DNA of 64,000 bases from Adiantum capillus-veneris (Eukaryota; Streptophyta; Polypodiopsida; Polypodiales; Pteridaceae), in NCBI GenBank assembly GCA_014529385.2, contig CM043963.1:105735912-105799911 (forward strand). The letters run 5' to 3'. Below are positions 1-11,182 of the stretch, one piece after another. Made by a program: the position numbers and the translations under genes. Position 1 is the first letter of the stretch. Each line of letters opens with the position of its first letter. A model generated the notes under the pieces. That model ran no database searches. It was given only the letters and a program-made list of their open reading frames with translations, and had not been told where the DNA came from.

Positions 1-161
1 GCAAGAGAACCTAGTCTAAAGACTACAAAAGGCAAGAGAAAATCTCTCTCAACCCATACCCACTGGCTGGCTGTGATTGTGTGCATCCGGCTGTCCTACT
101 CCCGTGTAATTCCATACACCACCACATGTACCACACATGTAGTGCAAGTATGTACGCAATA

Positions 162-403
162 CCTCGCTCGTCCCTAATTACCCATTTTTATCCCACATAG
201 TCCTAGCATTTAACATAAAATTTTTAAATCAACGTCCGGCCATCTGACCCTCCGGATCCGCCCACCCACCGAACCATTTCATGAAAATCCCTTCCCGAGG
301 TAGTACTTAACTACTACAAAATCAAGAAGACAGCAATCTATCAGTCATCATCAGACAACAAGCAACATGCAATCTCTTGCATACCCTCGTTCCAAGAAAT
401 TCA
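162..403 (-). repeat. Left (3') LTR segment of the chromovirus
   Basis: This segment matches about 8384-8625 nearly base for base, including shared words such as CCTCCGGATCCGCCCACCC and GAGGTAGTACTTAACTACTA. Bases 1-161 do not match the corresponding part of the right copy, so either that part of the LTR has diverged or one copy was rearranged. Given the minus-strand polyprotein this is the 3' LTR, and most of it lies outside the window. Confidence 0.65.
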
Positions 404-1858
404 TCTGGTTGTTCCCACTAGACCTGTATTTAGAAACTTTTAAATTCATTTCCTTTCTTTTATCTTCTATAATTAGCTTGTAACTAGTTTCCTAACTAAT
501 CATGCAACACATTTAGTTTCAACCAATTCATCTTGCCTCCCCATTCAGGACCAAGATAACCAGTTAGAAGCCATCAAAATGGTAGCACCTTCACAATATT
601 TCCCAGAATTAAGTGTTTGGGAAAGGCTCATCAAGTAATTTAATCATTCCTTCCTAAACATTTTATTTCGAGAGGTATAGCACTATCTGGTAACAGATGC
701 ACAGGATAGCCCCTTTATTCCTAGCCTTTCCAGTTCCTTTTTAAGCAACCAAGTCGAACAAATTTTCTTAATTAAATTCACATCATCCTCCCTAAGTATG
801 ACCTTCTCATCCAACTATTGGCATCAGGCCATACCCGGATTATGGCCGTTTTCCAATAAGAAACCGCGGGTAGCACTTTACCTGGACGGGCAAAAATAAA
901 ACAAACCCATTCATCCCTTATCCCTCGGGCATGAATGACTTAGGTACAACAACTTGCTGGTTACGCTACCCTAGCCGAAAAGGGCCAATCTCTGTCAAGT
1001 TTCCCAGGAGAATCCTCTCAATGGGCCGGCCTTTCAATCAAATTGACCCCAAGAAGATCCATCTTGGTTTCCGGTCAATTCGAGACAATCTTCAAAACTC
1101 CTAGTTAAATCTATGTTTTGCAATGGGCTATCCCTATCACCTCTCAAGATTCTTTTTTAACTCCTAGTTGGTAATTTCCAGGTTCATTCATTTATCAACC
1201 TTAATTCCTACTTTCATTAATTATCTACCAGCCAAGTTTATTTAGAAAATACAAGCGAGTTTTTTGCCACAGACATTTGATGGTTAATGTCTCTTCGGAA
1301 ATTCCAACTTTTTAAGTTCAATTCCCGTTTTGTACCAATTCCCAGGTTTTTACAATCCTTTGCCATCCATGGGACATCTCCTTGGAAGCTTGTAGAGTTT
1401 TCGGTTCAAACAACACGGAGATCAATTCCGCGAAGTTATCCCCTATCTCCCTCATTCCGTATTTGCAAACAAACTTGAAATTGACAACTTTAGAAATACT
1501 CTTCAATACCAAAAAATGAACTACTTCTATCGGGTTTATACAACTACTCTTTTCTTATGGTGCCTAGCTTTCCATTTTAGGAAGCTAGAAGGTTGTCTTA
1601 TAATTTATGAGTCTTCGAGCTTTCCATTAAAGCTCGCTTTGGGAATAAAATGGGAATCTAGAGCTTTCCATTAAAGCTTGGAAAGAGAGGATTATAACCA
1701 TACATTCTTCCTACCATAAAGAGACATGCAAACCCTAAGCTTGATTACCAGAATGAGACAAGGTTTCCATGGAAGCTTAACTCTAATCACACATGGTCAC
1801 CATGGAAGCTTAACCCTAAATTGCAAGATTGTCTTTCAAAGATTTTCCTAAGTGAAAA
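404..1858. other. Noncoding 3' part of the chromovirus, no gene seen
   Basis: AT-rich sequence with no coding segment I can support. From about 1600 it contains loose copies of the word CCATTAAAGCTTA and CATGGAAGCTTAACCCTAA, which look like degenerate forerunners of the 158-bp array that follows. The short reading frames on both strands near 1287-1512 have no recognisable content. Confidence 0.5.
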
Positions 1859-2620
1859 GTTACCATTAAAGCTTAGCTTAAGAGTGCAAACCTACCTTTG
1901 AAGATTAACTTAATGATGCATGAATACTCTTAGCAACTTAACCCTAATTGCGAGGTTACCATTAAAGCTTAAACCTAAAAATACAAGGTAGTCACTAAAG
2001 CTTACACCTAAGTGCAAAGTTACCATTAAAGCTTAGCTTACGAGTGCAAATCTACCTTTGAAGCGTAACTTTATGATGCATAGATTCTCTTATCACTTGA
2101 CCCTAATTGCGAGGTTTTCATTAAAGCTTAAACCTAAAATACAAGGTGGTCACTAAAGCTTACACCTAAGTGCAAAGTTACCATTAAAGCTTAGCTCACG
2201 AGTGCAAATCTACCTTTAAAGCTTAACTTTATGATGCATAGATACTATTATCACTTAACCCTAATTGCGAGGTTTCTATTAAAGTTTAAACCTAAAGTAC
2301 AAGGTAGTCACTAAAGCTTACACCTAAGTGAAAAGTTACCATTAAAGCTGAGCTTACAAGTACAAATATACCCTTGAAACTTAACTTAATGATGCATAGA
2401 TACTCTTAGCACTTAACCCTAATTTCAAGGTTTCCATTAAAGCTTAATCTTAAAATACAAGGTAGTCACTAAAGTTTACACCTAAGTGCAAAGTTACCAT
2501 TAAAGCTTAGCTTACGAGTGCAAATCTACCTTTGAAGCTTAACTTAATGATGTATAACTACCATTAATACTTAACCCTAATTCCAAGGTTACCATTAAAG
2601 CTTAAACCTAAAATGATGCA
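1859..2620. repeat. 158-bp tandem array (about 4.8 copies)
   Basis: Units begin at 1859, 2019, 2177, 2335 and 2493 with GTTACCATTAAAGCTTAGCT, giving spacings of 160, 158, 158 and 158 bp. The last copy is partial. Each unit repeats the sub-word ..AAAGCTTA.. four or five times (HindIII sites), so the unit probably grew from a shorter repeat. Each unit also contains one CTTAACCCTAA. The array lies between chromodomain and 3' LTR, a place where plant gypsy elements are known to carry variable tandem repeats. Confidence 0.9.
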
Positions 2621-2960
2621 CATAAACCTTCCTAATATTAAAACACATGGATTAATTAATCCTACTAGAAATAAAGATTACCTCTTCTAAACAAGACGGG
2701 AGTGGGTTTGAAATCCTTCTTGAAGAGATGTGAAGCTCAAGGATGAAGGAAAGGGATTTAGGATGAAGAGAAAGGAGAGAGGAGCTTCTTCACAAAACCC
2801 TCAAGGGTTTGGCCTTCAAGAGAGGGAGAGAGAAAGAGCAAGGTTTAATGGAAACCTTGATTTACTTAAGCATAATCTTGAGCATGGCAAGTATGCAAGT
2901 AGCTTAGCAATATGTGTAAAATTACAAAGGAGAGGGGGTGCTTATATAGGAAATGGTGGG
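2621..2960. other. Purine-rich noncoding stretch
   Basis: Contains runs such as GAGAGGGAGAGAGAAAGAGC near 2820. A 96-codon frame at 2730-3020 is open, but it is compositionally biased, runs into the following minisatellite and resembles nothing I know, so it is not called as a gene. Confidence 0.4.
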
Positions 2961-3210
2961 TATTCTCTTCTCAATTCCTATTGGATCCCAATTCTCTTCT
3001 CAAATCCTATTGGACCCTAATTCTCTTTCCAATTGCTATTGGACCACAATTCTCTTCTCAATTGCTATTGGACCCCAATTCTCTTCTCAATTGCTATTGG
3101 ACCCCAATTCACTTCTCAATTGCTAATGGATCCTAATTCTCTTCAAAATTGCTATTGGACCCCAATCCTCTTCTTAATTCCTATTGGACCCCAATTTTCT
3201 TCTTAATTCT
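2961..3210. repeat. 29-bp minisatellite (about 8 copies)
   Basis: Head-to-tail copies of ATTGCTATTGGACCCCAATT followed by CTCTTCTCA, period 29 bp, with substitutions between copies. It lies in the 3' noncoding part of the minus-strand chromovirus, about 340 bp from the 158-bp array. Confidence 0.9.
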
Positions 3211-4323
3211 TATCTTTTAACTTTATCTTTCAATCAAGTTAGTCCCTTTTTCTCCCAGTTCTCGATCTAGATCAGTTCCCACACGGCTTTTGACAAAGAA
3301 GTATAAAAATAATCTTAATTTTTTTGGAAAAATATAGGGATGACGTAATTTCTTATCCGAAATATCCTTGTCTTTTCATTCTGGAGTAAAGTCTCGTTGT
3401 CCGCATGACTTCTTTGTTGGTCTTGCTTTTTCTAAATTATTTTCTAGGCTGAAAAAGTTTTGAATGAGTCTAGGGTTTAGGGAGGGACCTTACAAACTCC
3501 CCAACAAAAAGAAAGAGTTGGCCTCAGCTCATGACATGCTTTAAAGAGTAGTCAGACTCAATCTTCGATCAACTTATGATTGAAGATGGTCAGTAACTTT
3601 AGAGTATTTAGATTAAAGGAGAGTGAATCTGGTATGGACCTTGAATAATACACTTCTCTTTCATTTTTAGCGCTGACTCAAAAGTCTTAATCATAAAGAA
3701 GTCTTAATGACTCGGGGTTACTTTAATTACTGAATGTGATGTTACTCAACTAGGTATTTTTCCTTTGGTGTGACTGAATTGTGTTTCTCTTGTGAGGTCT
3801 GAAAATCATTTCTTCACTTTGCTCTCTATCTAGCCTCAATACGCTTTGTAAAAATCTTACCATTCTTACCTAGACTTTCAATTTTTCGTTTTTGAGCGTT
3901 GACTCATTTCTCTATTGATATCATCCAACTGATATCATGTTCTTGATAGTTAAGGATTTCATACTGATCTTTCAATTAATTTTGCAATATCTCCTTCCTT
4001 GTGTACCCAATTTATTTCCTCCATCCTTATTTCTCTTATGTCTATAGCTTACTACCTCATCTTCTACTTGGTAATCAAATATTTCACGTATCATAACAAT
4101 TAGACTTGTAAAACATCATAGACGATTTGAATCTCAAAAGAATTGATGGACTAGAGATGCTTGTATTCCATAAATATGACGATTGATTACATCCGTACCA
4201 AAAGTGCCATCAATATCTTGAAGAATAATTATAAGTTGTTTTGAAGAACCAACCAAAAATATGATCAAGGGTTTGGACAAAATGGAGATATTGATTTGAT
4301 TCCAAAAGATGAATTACATGGGC
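3211..4323. other. Noncoding, 3' of the chromodomain
   Basis: No gene or structured feature was found. A short word near 3500 (CCCCAACAAAAAGAAAGAG) recurs in altered form near 5850 (CCCCAACAAAAGAAGAAAGAG), so part of this stretch may be an internal duplication. Confidence 0.4.
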
Positions 4324-4581
4324 TCATCCTCCAAAACTTGGAAATTGGGTAATTAACTGGTCCGAATCTTCCCAAGAAGCATCTTCAACCGGATAGCCCT
4401 TCCACTTGATTAGTACTTCTAAACTTGTCTTGTGCCACATTTGCTTCTCTTTAGTCTCTAGAACTTGTTCTGGTTCCATTTGAAATTCTTCATGCTTGAC
4501 GAGAATGGTGTCATCATGATTCAAAACATGTAGAGGATTAGCAATATATATTTTTAAGGAGGCTGACATGAAAGACAGCAT
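4324..4581 (-). pseudogene. Chromodomain at the end of gypsy Pol
   Basis: The last 50 or so residues read as a chromodomain: SLEVLIKWKGYPVEDASWED, with the aromatic and acidic positions typical of the VKWKG...ATWE core. It follows the integrase C-terminus with the expected order and spacing on the minus strand and ends in a stop at 4324. In chromoviruses this module directs integration towards chromatin marks. It is separated from the integrase part by a frame break near 4600. Confidence 0.85.
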
Positions 4582-4618
4582 GAATGTGCATGTGAGGCGG
4601 TAAGGCTAACTCGTAGGC

Positions 4619-4948
4619 TTATTCTCCTAACTTTCTAAGGATTCCAAAAGGTCCACAATATCTGAATGCAAGCGTACAGAATTGCCCTAGCTTTAAGGAG
4701 CTGCGTTTGGGTTTGACTCTGAGGAAAAATTGTTCGCCTTTGCTAAAGCTTCTAGCGGAGCGGTGAAGATCAACGTAGCTCTTCTGCCTATCACTAGCTC
4801 TCTTCAGGTTGTCTTTAATGATTAGAATTTCATGATCCATCTCTTCCACGGTAGACTTAGTGGCTGCGGCAGGAACATGAAGAGCTAGGTCGGCTAATTG
4901 AAGAGGGACTAAACATTCCTGACCATACAAGGCTTTAAAGGGTGACAT
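4619..4948 (-). pseudogene. Integrase C-terminal region of the chromovirus
   Basis: Begins with MSPFKALYGQ, the conserved entry to the end of the gypsy integrase catalytic domain (SPFEALYGR in relatives). It continues with a helical stretch (LKRASDRQKSYVDLHR) and a small beta-barrel-like end (FSKGEQFFLRVKP). It lies between catalytic core and chromodomain but is not in frame with either neighbour. Confidence 0.85.
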
Positions 4949-5020
4949 TCCGAGGCTGCGATGGTGAAAAGAGTTATAAGAAAATTCAACTAGGAAAAGA
5001 AACTTGATCCATTGCTGGGG

Positions 5021-5623
5021 CTATTGGTTGCAGTATGCTCGAAGCATATCTTCAATGACTTGATTCACTCGCTCAGTTTGACCATCAGTCTTTGGATGAT
5101 ATGCTGAGCTGAGATTCAGTTGGGTACCCAGAGATAGAAACATGGCTTGCCAAGACTTAGAAGTAAATTTGGCATCCCGATCACTGATGATTCTTGCAGG
5201 GATTCCATGTAATCTTACTACCTCTTTGACAAATACTTTGGCTATGTCGATGGCCGTGGCTCTCTGCTTTACAGAAATTAGATGAGCCACCTTAGTGAGC
5301 TTATCTACTATGACAAAAATAGAATCATAGTTTCCAGTTGTCTTTGGAAGACCAGTGACAAATTCCATACTCAAGCGTTCCCACTTCATCTGCTGAGGAA
5401 TATCTAGGGGCTGAAGCTTACCAAGTAGATTGATGCGGTCTGCTTTGGTCTTCTGGCAGGTAAGGCATTTGCGAACATAATCCAAGATTTCCTTCTTCAT
5501 CTTAGGCCAGTAAAATTTCCTTTGGAGGGTAGCAAACATTTTATGGTACCCGGGATGAGCTACCAACGGGTTATCGTGGGCTTCCTTTAAAATCTGGGTG
5601 CGTAAACTGCTGGGAATGCACAT
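5021..5623 (-). pseudogene. Integrase zinc-binding and catalytic core, chromovirus
   Basis: Residues 12-60 form the H2C2 zinc-binding module (HDNPLVAHPGYHK ... CLTCQKTK). The DDE core follows, with VIVDKLTKVAHLI, IISDRDAKFTS (second Asp) and QTERVNQ (Glu). The first catalytic position reads SMEFVTGLP, where relatives have SMDFVTGLP, so Asp is replaced by Glu. The segment is 200 codons without a stop and then meets a frame break near 5020. Integrase of this type inserts the cDNA copy of the element into chromosomes; this copy is inactive. Confidence 0.92.
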
Positions 5624-5640
5624 CCGCTATTTGAAGTAAA

Positions 5641-7983
5641 GAAGACCATCTGCTAGGGTATAGTCAGCTAAATGCTCCCTCGGATTCTAAGCTTGAATAT
5701 CTTGCAGAAGAGGTCTAAAATAGGGTCTACTTGAATTTCTTGTTGAACTTTCTCGGGTAAAGAAGAGCTAAGGAGTGAAATTAGTCAGGGTTGATGAGGA
5801 CAGGACTGCTGGTCAAGAGCTCTTTGAGTCTATTGAAGGCAGCATCTCTCCCCAACAAAAGAAGAAAGAGTTGTCCTCAACTCGAATAAAATATGTAATT
5901 GATGAAGCTTCTTGGATACGTATTGCGACTTAACTTCTTGTTAACGATTTCAACTTGACTTCTCTCTTACACTTCTTCATCCTCAAAATTCTGCTAATAT
6001 AATATTGGAGTCATGGGAAATATTTCTTAATAAGCTATCTTCTTGAATAAGTCATCGCGTTTGTGGCTTCCTCTATACGCTACGTCCTCTTTATAAGCTA
6101 CTGGTAATCCCTTCTTTATCAGCACTTGTTATCCTCTTATTTTTGCGATCTTCACTCTCTTGTACTTAGTCATTTTCTTATCTGATGACGTCTTGCCAAG
6201 AAGACTTGGTTCTTCCTGTATGCATCTCTCACTTGCAGAGTGCAGATGAGGCAGTTAAAAGACAATTCTTAGAGCGATACAAAGATCTCCTCTTTCCTCA
6301 GCCAAATTCTTGTGTCGGCTAGACGATATGGAAGACATGGTGACATCTCACAAGAGTGACTCTTTGGGATAGACACCATTTCCGCAACAATAATAGACTT
6401 GCTATGGTTACAGAGGCTCTGGGACTTGGCCCTCAATACTACTGCGTCAAATGGACACGAGATCCTGGGTTCTCCGCAAGGTTGTTCTTGCTTGTGCAAT
6501 TTATCCCTCGTTCCAAGATTTGCCTCGATACGATTTGGAGTCTTCCTCTTAGAGGTCCTTTTCTTTTCTGAGCTCATACTCGAGAAATTGCTCAAGCTGT
6601 TTCTCATAGAATATTAGAGGATCTTTATGAGTTGTAAACTTTCTTGCCTCTCTTGTAATTACTTCCTGCCTCCCTTGTAATCTTTTTTTGCTTTAATTAA
6701 AGAAATAACCCCTTTTTTGAAAAATTTGAGTATTGTTTGTACTTGCTTGTCTTGAAATTTCAGTCTCTCCTCTTTAAATAAATTCTTAAAGATATCTCTA
6801 TTTAGTGCTTTCAGCAAAGGGTCTTATGTCTATGAAAGTTTTGAGTAAAGATTCCAACTTTGAGTTCTTGGCTAACTCATTAATTTGTTTTCTTATTCTC
6901 CTTCGGAGTTTAAATGTCTGCAATATTTATGAGCTTATCTATTGCACTTTCCCATCTTGATTCCTTTTGAGTTTTTAAGCACGTCTCATTTACTGTCTTT
7001 TCTATTTGTCTTGAGATGTTATAAGTAGAAGATTACTTCCAAAATCTAGAAATAATATTGGACCATACCATATCACTTTGGTCCCAATCCCAACTTTTTC
7101 TCATCATTGCAATCCGTAAATTATTCAATAGTTGTACGAGTTCCCATAGGGTTAACCGTGTAACTCCATTTGACCCACATGTTCTCCATTTCTTAGTAGA
7201 AATGGCACTTTCCTTAAGAGAGAAGAGTTCGATAAGGTGTCTCAATATGACTAACGTGTTCCTTGGTTCGGCTATCCCCATTCTTTCAGGACTATCCTAT
7301 AAACTTCTTCTTCTTCTTGAATATTCCAAGCCATCAATAATTTCAAAACAAGTCTTGCTATATATACTTATAGCTTTATCTGTGGCTAATCACAATAAAT
7401 TCTTGAATTTATTTATTATTACTCAAAATTATCTTCGAGTCAATGTCCCAAAAATTAATTCTTCATGTGGTAGCTACCTTACCCAATCTTGATCCTTATT
7501 ACTAAGCTTAAGGGATAATGACAAGTAAATCTCAATAAAAGTTTCATCCATGCCACTTTCATATGTTTTTGTACAAGTGCACGCGTCTTTATTCATTTGT
7601 GCCACTTCCATGCGCCTTCGCACAAGTGCATTACCTATTCTTTCACAAATTTCTATATCGTTCATTTCCAACTTTACTCACACTTCCCACTTGCTTAAAT
7701 CCTAGGAACAAGTATAGGTTTCTGGAAATAAGAGCTCCCTAAAATGTTACAACGTAGCGAGCCTTCGCTCTAGCGTAGCAGTTTCCATCCTCTCACAAAT
7801 AATCCGTTGAATTTATTCTAGAAGATCCCAAGCCATCTGAAATTTACTGAATAATTATTGGAAACATCAAGACTTCCTTTTGTACTATAATTGAAATTTG
7901 GGTGCTCGACTGAGTTTTTTTTCTCTCATGCATTAATCCTAAATCCTAAATTCTAAATTCCAAGGTCCAAGATTCAAAATTAG
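5641..7983. other. Decayed interior of the chromovirus
   Basis: Gag, protease, RT and RNase H should lie here on the minus strand, but no conserved motif was found in any frame. The open frames at 6269-6607, 7033-7281 and 7058-7492 have no recognisable domain. Either the sequence has been lost through deletion or it has decayed beyond recognition. Confidence 0.45.
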
Positions 7984-7995
7984 GCTGTGATACCA
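7984..7995 (-). other. Primer-binding site, tRNA-iMet type
   Basis: On the minus strand this reads TGGTATCACAGC, 11 of 12 bases identical to the usual plant site TGGTATCAGAGC that pairs with the 3' end of initiator tRNA-Met. It lies 4 bp inside the right LTR, which begins TGAGGGCC on the plus strand, as expected for a minus-strand element. Confidence 0.75.
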
Positions 7996-7999
7996 CTAG

Positions 8000-8628
8000 T
8001 GAGGGCCATACCCAGACTCGACCCTACTCACCTCCCTCAGTCCTCCAGACTGTTCCAGGGAATGACGTAGATCTATCTGCAAGTATCCCTCCCACTTGGG
8101 ACCGACACTCAGATAGGATTGCAGTCTATCTCGAATGCCAACCCAAGGGGGTACATCCCTCCATTCAACGATTCTATCCGCTTCTCATAATCAATCTGTC
8201 CTTGACAGCTTTTCGCACCCAAAATCGTGGTCCTTAGTCTTGATTCTCTTGATCTTTAACTTGAGGATTTGCTCTTGCTTTCTTGTTCTCCCTTGGTTCA
8301 TGGTGATAACCCCTTTTTCTTGACAAGCAGGCATGGTAGTTATCACTTTCCCCTAAGAAGAGGGATCTTGCAATCCTACCTGGTCTCGCTCGTCCCCGAT
8401 TACCTATTTTTATTCCACGTGGTCCTAGAGTTTAACATAAAAATTTTAAATCAACATCCAGCCAACTGACCCTCCGGATCCGCCCACCCACCGAACCATT
8501 TCATGAAAATTCCTTTCCGAGGTAGTACTTAACTACTACAAAATCAGGAAGATAGCAGTCTATCAGACATCATCAGACAACAAGCAGCATGCAATCTGTT
8601 GCATACCCTCATTCAAAGAATTGAAACA
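8000..8628 (-). repeat. Right (5') LTR-like segment of the chromovirus
   Basis: Starts with TG next to the primer-binding site. Its last 245 bp repeat 162-403 of the left copy. The end is set where similarity with the left copy stops, near ATTCAAAGAATTGAAACA. The first 380 bp have no counterpart inside the window, so this limit rests on the primer-site position alone. Confidence 0.6.
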
Positions 8629-9123
8629 ATCAATTGAATCAGGCAAGGAGAGATAGGATATTTCAAAAATGCATGGGTTCACTTTGATCACACTCACTAG
8701 ATTGAAGGAAGGACAATGTCTATGTCATGTAAGGTTTATGATCCCGGGAAGTGATTTCATGAATATGTTTTAAAGTAAAGAGGAAGACTAAGAGAGACCG
8801 ATCTTGTTTTGGAGAAATCTAGATACAGTGATGGCGAGATGCGTCCATGAACCACTAAACTTTTTTGAATTCATGTCTCTGCTTGATGAAGTTGGAGGTA
8901 ATTGGGTAGAAGAATGGGTTGTTCATATCTTGATAGATGTTCAAGCTCAAAATTAGGACTTTTGGAAAATATGCATGTTATTTGATGTGTATTGTATGAG
9001 TAATGGTTATTTTTTGGTAAGCTTTTTTTGTCGTTAGAAAAGACTCCAAATTTGAAGTCAAAAATCTCGCAAAAAAGGTTTTCATTGCAATAGCTCGAAA
9101 TTAGAAGCTCACAAAAAAAACAC
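8629..9123. other. Unassigned junction between two dead elements
   Basis: No gene, repeat or terminal structure recognised. The next recognisable coding sequence on the plus strand is the RNase H fragment that starts at 9124. Confidence 0.4.
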
Positions 9124-9488
9124 ACTCTGAGGCAAAGACGTTGGATAGAGATTTTACAAGGATATGATTTTCAAATAAAGTGTAGACCAAGTAAGGAATA
9201 TGTGGTTGTTTGATGACCTCAGTAGAAAATTTGCTTGGGACCATCTCCATGGACAACAATCAAAGGTTGGGTAAGATTAGGGAATGTTCACACGAAGAGC
9301 TTACCTTCAGATTCTATAGATCCTTGGTCAAGAGAACGCAACAAAAAAGGAAAAAGAACTCATTAAGGACCATTCTATTGAGGATGGGCTTCTACTACAA
9401 ACACCAACTTTACATTCCTAAGGATTCCGCCCTGAATGAGTTAATTATTTCTAAAGGATATAACACCCCAGTAGCGGGACATCCTTGA
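9124..9488 (+). pseudogene. Gypsy RNase H end and integrase zinc-binding fragment
   Basis: The first part reads TLRQRRWIEILQGYDFQIKC, the conserved end of gypsy RNase H. After two stop codons at about 9211 the frame from 9210 continues to GFYYKHQLYIPKDS and NTPVAGHP, the start of an H2C2 integrase zinc-binding domain. A stop follows, and remnants (ALRKSYF, ISCQRNKAK) continue to about 9600. RT and everything upstream are missing. This is the leftmost preserved piece of the dead gypsy family that forms the backbone of the window. Confidence 0.8.
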
Positions 9489-9602
9489 TATGCAAAAAAC
9501 CTTAATGCCTTGAGAAAAAGTTACTTCTAGTCTAGAATGAAGGGAGATGTACTTAGTTACATTAGACAATGAATTTCTTGTCAAAGGAACAAGGCTAAAC
9601 GT

Positions 9603-9881
9603 GTGATGATGATAGGAACGCTTCAGCCCTTAGACATTCCTCAAATGAAGAGTGAGCTTATTAGCATGGACTTCGTCACTGGTCTTCCTACGGTACAAGG
9701 AGATTATGACTCCCTGATGGTAGTTGTTGACATGTTCACCAAATTATCTCACCTGATACCAGTAAAGACCACTTATCCATCATCAGATCTAAGATGTGTC
9801 TTTGTTAAAGAGATATTTAGACTTCATGGGCTTCCAAAAATAATTTCAAGTGACAAAAATATGAAGTTTACTTTTTATTGA
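9603..9881 (+). pseudogene. Gypsy integrase core fragment, backbone copy 1
   Basis: Reads GTLQPLDIPQMKSE, ISMDFVTGLPTVQGDYDS, VVVDMFTKLSHLIPVK and RLHGLPKIISSDKNMKFTFY, that is, the first half of a DDE core with both Asp positions. It then stops abruptly at TTTTATTGA, as its paralogue at 35176-35440 does. The shared truncation point shows that both copies come from one truncated family rather than decaying independently. Confidence 0.85.
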
Positions 9882-10321
9882 TTTTTTATCCTTATTGGGT
9901 AAAAAAGGAAAGAAAAGTACTGAAAAATATTATTGTTTGGCCAAAAATTTAGCCAAAACTATTACCTACACTCATATGTACATACTCCCACTCTAAGCAT
10001 CATGTGCATTGAAATTTTTCATGATGGCTCAGTATTATGCATGTTAAATGTTAAATTCTATTAAAAGAAAAAGAAAATTAAGCGGCAAGACATACTTTGT
10101 ACACTATACACATGATATTTCAACATCTTTAGCATTGTGTGGTTCATTTGGCATGCCAACACTACCATGAAGCATAATGTATTAAACATATTGGTTGTGT
10201 AGAGTGGTGAATGGAAAGATTAAGGAGAGGCAAGCTTCAATGGCCATGATGTGTGTAAGGTAGTTTGGTAACTAGTTTGTAAGCATGATTAGAGAAATCA
10301 TAATACATGGCTTCTCTTTAC
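9882..10321. repeat. Backbone spacer N, copy 1
   Basis: Noncoding sequence that matches 35441-35609 plus 43496-43768. The words CTCATATGTACATACTCCCA and GCTCAGTATTATGC occur in the first part, and TGGCCATGATGTGTGTAAGG in the second. Copy 2 is split by the CACTA element, so this copy serves as its empty site. It ends where the copia LTR begins. Confidence 0.8.
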
Positions 10322-10438
10322 CTAGAATGAATGGGCGTATATACAATGCATGCGAGAAAAACCTCCTAGTGAGGGAAAAAATGCCCCAGCGGTCCTAAGT
10401 GTGCTCACATATATCACTACCACATGTATATGGTAACA
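10322..10438 (-). repeat. Truncated 3' LTR of the copia element
   Basis: Matches 26624-26740: both have CTAGAATGA.TGGGC.TATATACAA and end in ACCACATGTATATGGTAA. It ends in CA at 10438, followed directly by a polypyrimidine tract (polypurine on the minus strand). Compared with the right LTR, about 110 bp are missing from its outer side. Confidence 0.85.
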
Positions 10439-10450
10439 AATCCCCCCTCG
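10439..10450 (-). other. Polypurine tract of the copia element
   Basis: Minus strand reads CGAGGGGGGATT, immediately inside the 3' LTR, the position where plus-strand cDNA synthesis is primed in LTR elements. Confidence 0.8.
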
Positions 10451-10976
10451 AATGATGCGGTGAACGAGAGCTGGCACATGAGTAAAGGGAAGTGCCATGC
10501 CCTGAGGACATGATCAGTCCACGAGACAATGCCTTTGTGAAAAGATCCGCAAGGTTGTACTGTGTTGGCACATAAGCCAACCTGATCTCTCCTGTTGAGA
10601 GCCTCTCCTTGACATAGTGGTAATGCACCTCAATGTGCTTTGTGCGAGCATGAAAAATTGCGTTCCTTGCAACTGTCAATGCGCTCTGACTGTCAGTGTA
10701 GATAGTGTTGGTACTGTCCTATCCAACACCCAAATCAGCTATAAGGCATCTAAGCCATACACACTGAACCGTAGCTATGAAGATTTCCCTATACTCAGTC
10801 TCAAAACTATAAGTGGCCACAGTAGGCTGCTTCTTTCTCAACCATGATATACATGAACTACCAAGAATAAAACAAAAACCACTTATGGACACTCGCGTGT
10901 CAAAACAACTAGCCCAATCTGAGTCCAAAAAAGCATGTAAGTCTGGCGGCAATGATCCCCCCTTGGGATAAAACAA
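10451..10976 (-). pseudogene. Copia RNase H
   Basis: Two frames carry the copia RNase H signature. The first (10719-10976) has DLHAFLDSDWASCFDTRVS, SGFCFILGSSCISWLRKKQP and FETEYREIF. The second (to 10451) has HARTKHIEVHYHYVKERL and VPTQYNLADLFTKALSRG. These are the end of a copia polyprotein, the enzyme that removes RNA from the RNA/DNA hybrid. A frame break lies near 10700. Confidence 0.9.
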
Positions 10977-11182
10977 GCCAAGATGTAAAGTGCCACTCAG
11001 GTAGCGGAAAATCCTCTTGAAAACCTACCAATGCTTAGAACATGGGCTATGCATAAATATGCTGACCTATGAGACTGCAAACTAAATATCCGGTCTTGTG
11101 TTGCATACATAAATGAGGCATCCAACAACAATTTGGTAAAGATTGACATCTGCATGATCACTAGCATCATAAAGACTCAATT

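Larger units (their letters stand above)
1..8628 (-). mobile_element. Decayed Ty3/gypsy chromovirus, minus strand
   Basis: Read on the minus strand this stretch has the order of an LTR retrotransposon: a right-hand (5') LTR-like segment, a primer-binding site complementary to initiator tRNA-Met, a long decayed interior, integrase, integrase C-terminus, a chromodomain, a 3' noncoding part with tandem repeats, and a left-hand (3') LTR segment cut by the window edge. Chromodomains mark the chromovirus branch of Ty3/gypsy. Gag, protease and reverse transcriptase are not recognisable, and the coding remnants are broken by stops and frameshifts. The two LTR-like segments match only over about 240 bp, so the outer limits are approximate. 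Confidence 0.7.

Noticed and set aside
1859-2620. CCCTAA words suggesting telomeric repeat
   Set aside because: Only one per 158-bp unit and embedded in other sequence; a plant telomere would be uninterrupted CCCTAAA repeats.
6269-6607. 112-codon minus-strand frame as chromovirus Gag
   Set aside because: Correct strand and rough position, but no Gag or zinc-knuckle motif is visible, so it was left unassigned.
7984-7995. tRNA gene suggested by tRNA-like words
   Set aside because: Only the 12-base primer-complementary segment is present, without arms or anticodon loop; the same holds at 26501 and 44970.
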